Part shown: positions 1 to 8,218 of the stretch, one piece after another
Numbering within the stretch: the first letter of the stretch is position 1
Layout: every line of letters starts with the position of its first letter
NCBI RefSeq assembly: GCF_051860665.1
Contig: NZ_JBHYDM010000020.1
Location: 1 to 64,000, forward strand
Direction: 5' to 3'
Length of the DNA stretch: 64,000 nucleotides
From: Falsiroseomonas sp051860665
GTDB taxonomy: Bacteria > Pseudomonadota > Alphaproteobacteria > Acetobacterales > Acetobacteraceae
Position numbers and translations under genes: made by a program
Notes under the pieces: model-generated
Told to the model about the DNA's origin: nothing
Database searches by the model: none
What the model saw: the letters and a program-made list of their open reading frames with translations, nothing else

Positions 1-84
1 AGTGCCTCGGCCGCTTCCCCGCAGCCGAGTGCGCCAACTACCTCGCCAACTCAGGATATCCACGCCTGATGTGAAAACGCTCTA
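1..84 (+). mobile_element. IS630-type transposase, C-terminal end only
   Basis: A plus-strand reading frame open from the window edge ends with a TGA at 72-74. Its last residues, ECANYLANSGY followed by PRLM, resemble the conserved C-terminus of IS630-family DDE transposases (seen in sequence; the family assignment is from memory). Just after it, TGAAAACGCTCTA at 72-84 ends in TA, the dinucleotide this family duplicates on insertion, so 84 is a plausible right end of the element. The rest of the element lies outside the window, so whether it is intact cannot be judged. The end lies only 2 bp from the stop codon of the next gene. Confidence 0.7.
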
Positions 85-86
85 GC

Positions 87-830
87 TCAGCCCGGCCGGA
101 AGCCGATCCGGGCAAAGGCCGCCCGGGCGGCCTCCGTCTGGAAGGTGGCCAGCAGCTGCCGCGCCGCCGGGCCGTCCTGCACCACGGCGGCGCGATAGAC
201 GGTCCAGAGCTGCAGCGCATCCGGCAGCAGCCCCACCAGCTGCACCCCGGGCCGGTCGATGATCTCGGTGGCCTGGCTGAAGGCGAGCGACACCTCGCCG
301 CGGCTGGCCATGGTCACCCCCTCCACCCCGAAGGACACCAGCCGCAGCTTTGGGCGCAGCGCCTCGGTCAGGCCGAGGCGCTCGATCACCGCCGCCACAT
401 GCCGCCCCGCCGTGGCCCCACGAGCCGGGTCGGCATAGGCGATGGTCTCGGCGGCCAGCAATGCGCTCCGGAAAGCCTCGGGGGTTGCGATATCCGGCAC
501 CGGGCGGCCCGCCGGCGCGCCGAGCGCGACCCCGGTGCGGCCGATCTCCGCCACCCCATCCGCCGGCACCAGTCCGCGGGCGGACAGCGCCGCGATGGCC
601 TCCGCGCTCAGCAGGGTGACCTGCGGCCGCTCGCCCCCCAGGATGCGGTCGCGCAACGCGCCCACGGTGTCGAAGGCCGCCGCCGGGGCCGCGGTGCCGA
701 GCGGCCCCAGGATCTCCTCCACCGCATGCTTCACCGCGCCAGCGGCGAAGATGGGCGGCGTGGCGGGCTGGGCGCGGGCGGCGGTCGTCATCAACACAGG
801 CAGACCCAGAAACAGGCGGCGTGACGGCAT
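87..830 (-). CDS. ModA-like periplasmic substrate-binding protein
   Basis: A 247-residue protein with an N-terminal signal peptide (MPSRR then a hydrophobic stretch ending AARA, cleavage near residue 20). The body resembles the molybdate-binding ModA / extracellular solute-binding type II fold: an AAGAVKHA segment where ModA has AASL, then internal GVTMASRGEVSLAFSQ and a C-terminal AAFARIGFRPG typical of the family. It would sit in the periplasm and deliver a small anion or other ligand to an ABC permease. No permease or ATPase gene adjoins it. Family-level identification is fair, and the ligand is unknown. The IS630-type end abuts its stop codon, but the C-terminus looks natural rather than truncated. 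Confidence 0.7.
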   Translation of the reverse strand: MPSRRLFLGLPVLMTTAARAQPATPPIFAAGAVKHAVEEILGPLGTAAPAAAFDTVGALRDRILGGERPQVTLLSAEAIAALSARGLVPADGVAEIGRTGVALGAPAGRPVPDIATPEAFRSALLAAETIAYADPARGATAGRHVAAVIERLGLTEALRPKLRLVSFGVEGVTMASRGEVSLAFSQATEIIDRPGVQLVGLLPDALQLWTVYRAAVVQDGPAARQLLATFQTEAARAAFARIGFRPG

Positions 831-870
831 GGCGATGCTCCTCCCCGGTCTTTCCGGGAGCGTGACATGC

Positions 871-1689
871 CTAGAGCCTGCCGCGAAAGCCTGCCCAAAT
901 GGTTGCGATCCGATCGCCCAGCCCGCGCGGGGCGGGAATCGGTCGGCCGGCGGCCAGCCGGGCCAGGTCGCGCGCCGCCAGCACCGCGGGCAGCACGGCC
1001 GGAAGGGCCTGTCGCGGCAGGGACCCCGTGCGGGCCTTGGCCAGTTGCGCCGCTCCCTCCTCGGCCAGGGCCCGGCGCAGCGGCTCGGCCACCGCAGGGT
1101 CGGCTACCACCTGCTCCGCCGCCAGCCCGGCCTCGGCCAGCGCATCGCGCGGCAGCAGGCAGCGGCCCTGGGCGGCATGCGCCGGCACGCTGCGCAGCAC
1201 GCCGGCCAGGCCCTGCAGGGCACCCAGCCGCTGCAAGGCCGGCAGCGCCGCATCCGCCACGCCCAGCAGACGCCCCGCCGCCACCGCGAAGCCGCCCGGC
1301 CCGGCGCGGAGATAGGCGCCGAAGGCCTCGCGCGTCGGGATGCCCTCGGGCTCCGCCTCCGCCTCCCGCGCATCGATCAGGGCGGCAAGCGCCGAGGCCT
1401 CCAGCGCGCCTTCGGCGATGGCCTGGTGCAGCGGGCCGGCCACCTCGTGCCGGCGCGCGGGGCGGCCCTCCGCGGCCTCCGCCACCGCGTCGCGCCACCA
1501 TTGCAGGCGGATCAGCGTGGCGATCGGGGTGCTCGTCACCTCCCGCGCCCGGGCCAGCTCGTGGTTGAAGGCGATCAGCGCAAAAAGGGCCTCCCGCCGT
1601 GCCGCGGGCGCGAAGAGCGCGGCCAGGAATCGGTCCGGGTCATGCTGCCGCGCGAAGGCGCCGAGCGGGGAAAGCGGGGGGCTGGCCAT
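871..1689 (-). CDS. Squalene/phytoene synthase-fold protein, NDUFAF6-like
   Basis: About 272 residues from the ATG at 1689 (MASPPLSP). The open frame extends further upstream, but that part looks non-coding. The fold is that of squalene/phytoene synthases. The segment AFNHELARAREVTSTP followed by RLQWWRDAV matches the pattern of NDUFAF6, a complex I assembly factor, rather than the DxxxD aspartate-rich site of catalytic prenyl synthases. The two Asp-rich motifs needed for Mg-diphosphate binding are not evident. The likely role is therefore in respiratory complex I biogenesis or another non-catalytic function. This role is an inference from the NDUFAF6 family, and a divergent active enzyme is not excluded. 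Confidence 0.7.
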   Translation of the reverse strand: MASPPLSPLGAFARQHDPDRFLAALFAPAARREALFALIAFNHELARAREVTSTPIATLIRLQWWRDAVAEAAEGRPARRHEVAGPLHQAIAEGALEASALAALIDAREAEAEPEGIPTREAFGAYLRAGPGGFAVAAGRLLGVADAALPALQRLGALQGLAGVLRSVPAHAAQGRCLLPRDALAEAGLAAEQVVADPAVAEPLRRALAEEGAAQLAKARTGSLPRQALPAVLPAVLAARDLARLAAGRPIPAPRGLGDRIATIWAGFRGRL

Positions 1690-1832
1690 GCCGCCTGATG
1701 ACGGTCCGCGGCGCGGCCCGCAAGTGCGGTTGACGCTTCCCGAGGCCACGCCTAGGTCTTTCACCGGTCGCGGGGACCATCCTCGCAAGTTGGGCCCGCA
1801 AGCCGGCCAAAGCCCCCAAACGGGAGAGATCC

Positions 1833-2471
<639 letters not shown>

Positions 2472-2497
2472 TCCTTGCGCCCTGCGGAGACGACGAA

Positions 2498-2527
2498 GGC
2501 GCCGGGGGCAACCCCCGGCGCCTTTTT
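2498..2527 (+). terminator. Intrinsic terminator after sodB
   Basis: A perfect 11-bp stem (GGCGCCGGGGG at 2498-2508 with CCCCCGGCGCC at 2512-2522), a 3-nt CAA loop and a run of five T at 2523-2527. It stands 26 bp after the sodB stop codon in the correct orientation. Confidence 0.93.
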
Positions 2528-2552
2528 CATGTCGGTGCTGGTCTCTGCTGAA

Positions 2553-2580
2553 GCCCTTTCCCCCCGTTGGGGGAGAGGGC
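2553..2580. repeat. Intergenic palindromic repeat, copy 1
   Basis: A 12-bp stem (GCCCTTTCCCCC at 2553-2564 against GGGGGAGAGGGC at 2569-2580) with one G-T mismatch around CGTT. Related C/G-rich palindromes occur at 13931-14053 and 62350-62430, also between genes. It lies at the sodB/yajC convergent junction and may also help terminate yajC, although no T-run follows. Confidence 0.7.
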
Positions 2581-2602
2581 CTCGGCACGGATGCGGCCTA
2601 GT

Positions 2603-2941
2603 TCAGCTCTTCACATCATTCGCCGGCGCCGGCGGCTTCACCACGCTGGCGATGGTGCCGCGCACGACCGTCACGCGGACATTCGGCGAAAGCTCCACCT
2701 CCACCTCGTCGCTGTCGTCGCGCACCTTGGTCACGGTGCCGACCAGGCCGCCGCCGGTGATGATCTTGTCGTTGCGCTTCAGCCCGCCGAGCATCGCGCG
2801 GTGCTCCTTCATCTTCTTCTGCTGCGGGCGGATCAGCAGGAAATAGAAGACGGCGAAGATCAAGATCAGCGGCAGCAGCTGCATGACGACGGCACCGGTG
2901 CCACCGGCGGCATCCTGGGCATAGGCAGGGGAGATGAACAT
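2603..2941 (-). CDS. yajC: Preprotein translocase subunit YajC
   Basis: 112 residues, normal length for YajC, the small inner-membrane partner of SecDF in Sec export. One membrane segment (LLPLILIFAVFYFLLIRPQQKK, roughly residues 24-45) ends in the family hallmark RPQQKK, followed by a cytoplasmic domain with the GGLVGTVTKV turn typical of the family. The start is the ATG at 2941. secD and secF, often next to yajC, are not beside it: the upstream gene is the divergent DUF815 ATPase at 3053. Confidence 0.94.
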   Translation of the reverse strand: MFISPAYAQDAAGGTGAVVMQLLPLILIFAVFYFLLIRPQQKKMKEHRAMLGGLKRNDKIITGGGLVGTVTKVRDDSDEVEVELSPNVRVTVVRGTIASVVKPPAPANDVKS

Positions 2942-3052
2942 GTGTCGGGGTCCGGCTTTCCAGGTGGGTCGTGGCCCCAGGCTTGCGGGGCACCGGCGCG
3001 CAACCTAGCTTCCGCGACCTTTCCGTCAATACATGATGCGGGTGCCGCCACC

Positions 3053-3934
3053 TTGTCCGACCCCCACGCCCTGCTGCCGACATCCCTTCATCCCATCTTG
3101 GCCCGCATCGCCGAGGCGCTGGAGCGCCTGGCCCCGCCGGCCCTGGCCAGGCCCGACCTCGGCGCGGCGGATGCCTTCGTCTGGCACCCCGGCCCGCCCG
3201 CGCGGCTTGACCCCGTGCCGAAGGTCTCGGCCGTGGAGATCACGCTGCTGCAGGGCGTGGAGCGCCAGAAGGCGCTGATCCTGGAAAACACGCTGCGCTT
3301 CGCCCGCGGCCTGCCCGCCAACAACGCCATGCTCTGGGGCGCCCGCGGCATGGGCAAGTCGAGCCTGGTGAAGGCGGCGCACGCCGCGGCCAATGCCGAG
3401 GCGCCCGGCGCCCTCGCCCTGATCGAGATCCAGCGGGAGGATATCCGCACCCTGCCCGATCTGCTGAACGTGCTGCGCGCAAGTGACCGCCGCTGCCTGG
3501 TCTTCTGCGACGACCTCTCCTTCGAGCGGGAGGATGCGGACTACAAGGCGCTGAAATCCGTGCTGGACGGCGGCATCGAGGGGCGCCCGGCCAATGTGCT
3601 GTTCTACGCCACCTCCAACCGCCGCCACCTGATGCCGCGCGACATGATCGAGAACGAGCGCAGCACCGCCATCAACCCTTCCGAGGCGATCGAGGAGAAG
3701 GTCTCGCTTTCCGACCGCTTCGGCCTCTGGATCGGCTTCCACAATTGCGACCAGGACACCTTCTTCGCCATGGTCGAGGGCTATGCCGCCAGCTTCGGCC
3801 TGCCCGCCACGACCGAGGAACTGCGCCGCGCGGCGGTGGAATGGAGCGTGACTCGCGGCGCCCGATCGGGCCGCGTCGCCTGGCAGTTCGTGCAGGACAT
3901 GGCCGGGCGTCTGGGGGTGCGGACCCCCGGCTGA
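3053..3934 (+). CDS. DUF815 family P-loop ATP-binding protein
   Basis: About 293 residues if it starts at the TTG at 3053. The frame is open upstream, but that part overlaps the yajC region antisense and lacks family similarity, and no in-frame ATG or GTG precedes this point. The Walker A motif GARGMGKS is near residue 96, and Walker B (CLVFCDDLSF) is near residue 148. FYATSNRRHLMPRD followed by IEEKVSLSDRFGLW is characteristic of DUF815, an AAA+-like family of unknown function conserved in alphaproteobacteria. No clear ribosome site precedes the TTG, so the start is uncertain. The yajC/DUF815 divergent pair is common, but a functional link is not established. Confidence 0.88.
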   Translation: MSDPHALLPTSLHPILARIAEALERLAPPALARPDLGAADAFVWHPGPPARLDPVPKVSAVEITLLQGVERQKALILENTLRFARGLPANNAMLWGARGMGKSSLVKAAHAAANAEAPGALALIEIQREDIRTLPDLLNVLRASDRRCLVFCDDLSFEREDADYKALKSVLDGGIEGRPANVLFYATSNRRHLMPRDMIENERSTAINPSEAIEEKVSLSDRFGLWIGFHNCDQDTFFAMVEGYAASFGLPATTEELRRAAVEWSVTRGARSGRVAWQFVQDMAGRLGVRTPG

Positions 3935-4103
3935 GGTCCCAAGATTGCAAAAACGCGGCGCCCGGTGACGCGGATGTGAATTCGCGGACGCAAACGCGCA
4001 TCCTTCTTGCGGGGGCGGGTCGCCTGCCCCGAAGCTCCGCGCGCCACAGCGAGGCCGCCATCCCGGCGGAGAGCCGCCTGCGGCTTTCCCGAGGAGCCCT
4101 GCC

Positions 4104-4325
4104 TTGTTCTCCACCCTGCTCTCGCCGCTCTACGCCTTCTGCAGCCTGGTCTCGCGCAATCCGAAGCTGTCCATCATCGCGGGCCTCGCGCTGGGCGTGC
4201 TCGCCATCCTGACGCATCACGAGGCCTGGGCCTCCATGATGGTGATGTTCGTTGGCTTCGTGCTGATCTGGATGAGCGAGGCCACCATCGTTCGCCCGGA
4301 GCAGGGCGCGGTCGCGGGCGACTGA
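4104..4325 (+). CDS. Small two-helix membrane protein, unknown function
   Basis: 73 residues starting at TTG, with a strong GAGGAG ribosome site at 4091-4096 seven bases upstream. That site decides the start. Two hydrophobic segments are seen (about residues 22-37 and 43-59: LSIIAGLALGVLAIL and ASMMVMFVGFVLIWM) joined by a short His-containing turn. It ends in a polar tail. I do not recognise the family. It is convergent with serS, with two hairpins lying between them. Confidence 0.65.
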   Translation: MFSTLLSPLYAFCSLVSRNPKLSIIAGLALGVLAILTHHEAWASMMVMFVGFVLIWMSEATIVRPEQGAVAGD

Positions 4326-4333
4326 CAGCTTCC

Positions 4334-4381
4334 GGGCGCCCCGCGAAGGGCGCCCCGTGCTGGCTCAGCCGGGGCTGAGCC
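4334..4381. terminator. Paired hairpins at convergent junction before serS 3' end
   Basis: Two perfect hairpins in succession: GGGCGCCC (4334-4341) with GGGCGCCC (4348-4355) around CGCGAA, and GGCTCAGC (4362-4369) with GCTGAGCC (4374-4381) around CGGG, the second containing the serS stop codon. No T-tract is present on either strand, so classical intrinsic termination is only a possibility. They may protect mRNA ends of the two converging transcripts. Confidence 0.5.
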
Positions 4382-5636
4382 GCTCCATCCCGCCCAGATA
4401 GGGGCGCAGCACCTCGGGGATGGTGACGCTGCCATCCTCCTCCTGGTGCGTCTCCAGCACCGCGATCAGCGCGCGGCCCACGGCCACGCCGCTGCCGTTC
4501 AGCGTATGCAGGAATTCCGTGCCCTTGCCCGCCGCGGGGCGGTAGCGCGCATCCATGCGGCGCGCCTGGAAATCCCGGCAGTTGGAGCAGGAGGAAATCT
4601 CCCGCCAGGCCTGCTGGCCGGGCAGCCAGACCTCCAGGTCATAGGTCTTGGCGGCGCCGAAGCCGGTATCGCCGGAAGCCAGCACGATGCGCCGCCAGAC
4701 CAGGCCGAGCTCGGTCAGCACCCGCTCCGCGCAGGCCGTCATCCGCTCATGCTCGGCTTCCGACTGCTCCGGCAGGGTGATGGAGACCAGCTCCACCTTG
4801 GGGAACTGGTGCTGGCGCAGCATGCCGCGCGTGTCCCGGCCGGCGGAGCCGGCTTCCGAGCGGAAGCAGGGCGACAGCGCGGCCAGCCGCATCGGCAGCG
4901 CCGATTCCGCAAGAATTTCGCCACGGACGAAGTTGGTCAGCGGCACCTCCGCCGTCGGGATCAGCCAGCGGCCATCCGTGGTGGCGAAGAGGTCCTCCTT
5001 GAACTTCGGCAGTTGGCCGGTGCCGTACATGGTGGCGTCGTTCACCAGCAGCGGCACGCTGGCCTCGGTATAGCCATGCGCGTCCACATGCAGGTTCAGC
5101 ATCCACTGGCCCAGTGCGCGTTCCAGCCGCGCCAGCTTCCCGCGCAGCACGGTGAAGCGCGCGCCGGCCAGTTTCGTGGCGGTGGAGAAGTCCATGCCGA
5201 AGGCCTCGCCCAGCTCGAAGTGCTGGCGCGGCGTGAAGGGATAGTTGCGCGGGCTGCCATGGGTCTGGAGCACGACATTGGCGCTCTCATCCGCGCCATC
5301 CGGCACGTCGCCCGCCAGCAGGTTGGGCAGGGCTGCCAGCAGCGCGTCCCGCGCCGCCTCATGCGCCTCGGGCGTCGCGGCGGCGGCGGCATCCATGGCG
5401 GCCTTCACCTCGGCCTTCAGCCGCTCCGCCAGCGCCGTATCGCCCGCCTTCATGGCGGCGCCGATCTGGCGGGACAGTTCGTTGCGCGTGGTCTGCGCGG
5501 CCTGCACCAGGCGCACCGCCTCGATCCGCAGGTCGTCGAGGCGCAGCGCCTCGGCCGCCGCCGGCGGCAGGGACCGCCGGGCGAGCGCCGCGTCGAAGGC
5601 TTCGGGATTGGCGCGAACCGCCTTGATGTCGTGCAT
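4365..5636 (-). CDS. serS: Seryl-tRNA synthetase
   Basis: 423 residues, standard length. It charges tRNA-Ser in the cytoplasm. The N-terminal long coiled-coil arm (about residues 25-110, rich in Ala/Glu/Arg) binds the tRNA variable arm. The class II core shows motif 2 (CFRSEAGSAGRDTRGMLRQHQF) and motif 3 (NGSGVAVGRALIAVLE) near the C-terminus. It is the last gene of the scp-tat-serS cluster, 74 bp after tatC, an order known from many alphaproteobacteria. Confidence 0.97.
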   Translation of the reverse strand: MHDIKAVRANPEAFDAALARRSLPPAAAEALRLDDLRIEAVRLVQAAQTTRNELSRQIGAAMKAGDTALAERLKAEVKAAMDAAAAATPEAHEAARDALLAALPNLLAGDVPDGADESANVVLQTHGSPRNYPFTPRQHFELGEAFGMDFSTATKLAGARFTVLRGKLARLERALGQWMLNLHVDAHGYTEASVPLLVNDATMYGTGQLPKFKEDLFATTDGRWLIPTAEVPLTNFVRGEILAESALPMRLAALSPCFRSEAGSAGRDTRGMLRQHQFPKVELVSITLPEQSEAEHERMTACAERVLTELGLVWRRIVLASGDTGFGAAKTYDLEVWLPGQQAWREISSCSNCRDFQARRMDARYRPAAGKGTEFLHTLNGSGVAVGRALIAVLETHQEEDGSVTIPEVLRPYLGGMERLSPG

Positions 5637-5710
5637 GGGGACCTGAGCGCGTGGTGTGGCGCTCAGCGGCTAGGCCAGAGCAGCGGGCCCGTCAATCGAG
5701 CCCGTCCCTC

Positions 5711-6502
5711 TCACGCCTCCTCCGCCGCCTTCTTCTTCCGCCCCATCCAGACCGCGGCGAGGATCGAGATCTCGTAGAGCAGGATCAGCGGCACGGCGAG
5801 GCCGATCTGGCTGATGATATCCGGCGGCGTGATGACGGCGGCCACCACGAACATGCCGACGATGGCGTAGCGCCGGCCCTTGCGCAGCCCCTCCACCGAG
5901 ACGATGCCGACGCGGGCCAGCAGGGTCAGCAGCACCGGCAGCTGGAAGGCGATGCCGAAGGCCAGGATCATGTGCATGACCAGCGAGAGATATTCGCTGA
6001 CCTTCGCCTCCAGCTGGATCGGCACCGTACCCGCCTCGGCCGGCGTCTCGAAGCTGATGAAGAAGCTCCAGGCCAGGGGGAAGATGAAGTAATAGGCCAG
6101 CGCCGCGCCCAGGACGAAGAGGAAGGGCGAGACCACCAGGAAGGGCGTGATCGCGTTCTTCTCGCTCTTGTAGAGGCCGGGGGCGATGAACAGCCAGAGC
6201 TGCGTCGCCCACATCGGGAAGCTGAAGAAGGTGGCGCCGAAGAAGGCGACCTTCAGGTAGGTGAAGAAGGCCTCGTAGAGCGCGGTGAAGATCATCCGCC
6301 GCTCGCCCATGCCCTGCGCCTGCAGGATGTCCGCCAGCGGCGCGGCCAGGAAGCCGTAGATCTGCCGGGAGAAATAGTAGCAGACCGCGAAGGCGATGAT
6401 GAAGGCGCCGACAGACCAGAGAAGCCGCGTGCGCAGCTCCATCAGATGCTCGATCAACGGCATCGGCTTGTCGTTGATTTCGTCGTTCGGATCACGCGGC
6501 AC
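5711..6502 (-). CDS. tatC: Sec-independent protein translocase TatC
   Basis: 263 residues. This is the six-helix inner-membrane receptor that recognises twin-arginine signal peptides together with TatB. The N-terminal cytoplasmic segment MPLIEHLMELRTRLL is the family signature. Further support comes from FIAPGLYKSEK and the hydrophobic helices, with a Lys-rich cytoplasmic tail (MGRKKKAAEEA). It starts 18 bp after tatB and is surely co-transcribed with it. Several exported proteins in this window carry signal peptides with two Arg (for example 22335, 38888 and 48735) and could be clients. Confidence 0.97.
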   Translation of the reverse strand: MPRDPNDEINDKPMPLIEHLMELRTRLLWSVGAFIIAFAVCYYFSRQIYGFLAAPLADILQAQGMGERRMIFTALYEAFFTYLKVAFFGATFFSFPMWATQLWLFIAPGLYKSEKNAITPFLVVSPFLFVLGAALAYYFIFPLAWSFFISFETPAEAGTVPIQLEAKVSEYLSLVMHMILAFGIAFQLPVLLTLLARVGIVSVEGLRKGRRYAIVGMFVVAAVITPPDIISQIGLAVPLILLYEISILAAVWMGRKKKAAEEA

Positions 6503-6520
6503 GGTGGGGGGATCCGTATG

Positions 6521-7063
6521 TCAGGAGGCGGAGGTGCCGCTGGGCGGCACGAAGGCCGGCGGCGCAGGAGGCGGGGCGGGCTGGCTGGCCGCCAGGGGCG
6601 CGGGCGGCGGCGTGGCGCCCGGCGGGATGAAGGCGGGCGGCACCAGGGTCGGCGCGGGTGGCACGGCTGGCCCGGCCCCGGCAATCGGCGCTTCCGGCTG
6701 CACCGGCGGCGGGGTCACCGTCGCGCCATGCGCCGGGGCATCCGGCGCGAAGGCATCGCGCAACGGATTGCCGATCGGGTCCTCGGTGAAGGTTTTCCGG
6801 ATCGAGCCGTCCTTGTCGATTTCCTTCTCGACGATATCGCGCACGTTAAAGCTGCGGATCTCGTTGATCTGGTTGCGGACGTCCTCGAGCTTCGCCTCGC
6901 GCACCACCTCATCCACCTGGCCCTGGAATTCCCCGGCCATGCGACGCAGCTTCTGGATGCCCTTGGCGATGCTGCGCACGGCATCGGGCAGGTCCTTGGG
7001 GCCGATGACGACCACAGCGACCACGGCAATCAGCGCCAGTTCGGTCCAATCGAGACCCAGCAT
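6521..7063 (-). CDS. tatB: Sec-independent protein translocase TatB
   Basis: 180 residues. The N-terminus MLGLDWTELALIAVVAVVVIGPKDLPDAVR is the TatA/B membrane helix with the GPKDLP hinge, followed by an amphipathic helix (about residues 25-60). The length and the long Pro/Ala-rich tail (about residues 110-180) indicate TatB rather than TatA. It partners TatC in signal-peptide recognition. The 87 bp upstream, to the end of the ABC ATPase gene, is too short for tatA, and I found no tatA elsewhere in this window. Confidence 0.93.
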   Translation of the reverse strand: MLGLDWTELALIAVVAVVVIGPKDLPDAVRSIAKGIQKLRRMAGEFQGQVDEVVREAKLEDVRNQINEIRSFNVRDIVEKEIDKDGSIRKTFTEDPIGNPLRDAFAPDAPAHGATVTPPPVQPEAPIAGAGPAVPPAPTLVPPAFIPPGATPPPAPLAASQPAPPPAPPAFVPPSGTSAS

Positions 7064-7150
7064 GAATCCTCATCCCCGACCCAGCGGGGCCCATCCGTTA
7101 GCAGGATCGCCGCCCCCCGCCAATCCAAGCGGCCGACGGCTCGCACCTAT

Positions 7151-8218
7151 CTAGGGAGCCTCGGGCGGGAATACGAAGGCCCGTTCGGTGTCCATCGCCA
7201 CCGCAACGCGGTCGCCGCGGCTCAGCCAGGCCCCGGGCGGCAGGCGCGCATGCAGATGCAGCAGCCCGCCCTGCCCGTCCGCCACCGCCAGATGCACCAG
7301 CGTGGTGGCGCCCAGCAGGCGGCAGGCCTCCACCTCCGCGCTCGTGCCGCTGTTGGACTCCGCCGGCAGCACGCGCAGCCCCTCCGGCCGCAGCAGCACC
7401 TCCACAGCGCCGCCCTCCGCCGCCGGGGCGGGCTCGCGCGGCCTGGCCGCGCCGATCGGGGTTTCGGCCAGCCCGTCCCGCATGACGCCGGGCAGCCGGT
7501 TCACCTCGCCGAGGAAGGTCGCCACGAAGCGGGTCATCGGCGCCAGGTAGAGGGCGGAGGGCGGGCCGAGCTGCTCGATCCGCCCGGCATTCATCAGCGC
7601 GATGCGGTCGGCCATGAACATCGCCTCCTCCGCGTCATGCGTCACGATCAGGGTGGCGATGCCGGCTTCCTGCAGCACATGCAGCGTGTCGTCGCGCACC
7701 TGTTCCCGCAGCCGGGCATCGAGGCTGGCGAAAGCTTCATCCAGCAGCAACACGGCCGGCCTTGGTGCCAGCGCGCGGGCGAGTGCCACGCGCTGCTGCT
7801 GCCCGCCCGAGAGCATATGCGGCCAGGCGGTGGCGAAAGCCTCGAGGCCCACCCGCGCCAGCGCATCCATGATGCGCCACTTGCGCTGGCCGCGCGGCAC
7901 GGCGCGCAGGCCGAAGGCGACGTTCTCCTCCACCGTCAGATGGGGAAACAGCGCATAGTCCTGGAAGACGAAGCCGACGCCGCGGGCCTCGGGCGGCGTC
8001 TCCCGCCCCGGCTCGGCGATCAGCTGGCCGTCCAGGGTGATGCGGCCCTGCTGCAAGGGCTCCAGCCCCGAGGCCAGGCGCAGCAGCGTGGTCTTGCCGC
8101 AGCCGGAGGGGCCGAGCAGGCAGAGGATCTCGCCCGGACCCACCTCCAGGTCCAGGTCCCGCAGCACCATCCCGCGTTCGGGGTAGTGGTGGGAGACGCC
8201 TTCGAAGCGGATGCTCAA
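7151..8218 (-). CDS. ABC transporter ATP-binding protein (FbpC/PotA type)
   Basis: 355 residues starting at TTG. The start overlaps the scpB stop by 4 bp (TTGA), implying translational coupling. All nucleotide-binding motifs are visible: Walker A GPSGCGKTT (residues 36-44), a Q-loop (FVFQDYALFP), signature LSGGQQQRVALARAL, Walker B VLLLDEAFASLD and H-loop IVTHDAEEA. The C-terminal 120 residues look like a TOBE-type regulatory domain, as in iron(III) or polyamine importers. No permease or binding protein adjoins it, so the substrate is unknown and partners must lie elsewhere. The gene is inserted between scpB and tatB. Confidence 0.9.
   Translation of the reverse strand: MSIRFEGVSHHYPERGMVLRDLDLEVGPGEILCLLGPSGCGKTTLLRLASGLEPLQQGRITLDGQLIAEPGRETPPEARGVGFVFQDYALFPHLTVEENVAFGLRAVPRGQRKWRIMDALARVGLEAFATAWPHMLSGGQQQRVALARALAPRPAVLLLDEAFASLDARLREQVRDDTLHVLQEAGIATLIVTHDAEEAMFMADRIALMNAGRIEQLGPPSALYLAPMTRFVATFLGEVNRLPGVMRDGLAETPIGAARPREPAPAAEGGAVEVLLRPEGLRVLPAESNSGTSAEVEACRLLGATTLVHLAVADGQGGLLHLHARLPPGAWLSRGDRVAVAMDTERAFVFPPEAP

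Noticed and set aside
7064..7150. Possible hidden tatA between the ABC ATPase and tatB
   Set aside because: Only 87 bp are free, too short for a TatA helix plus amphipathic region, and no such peptide is found in any frame.
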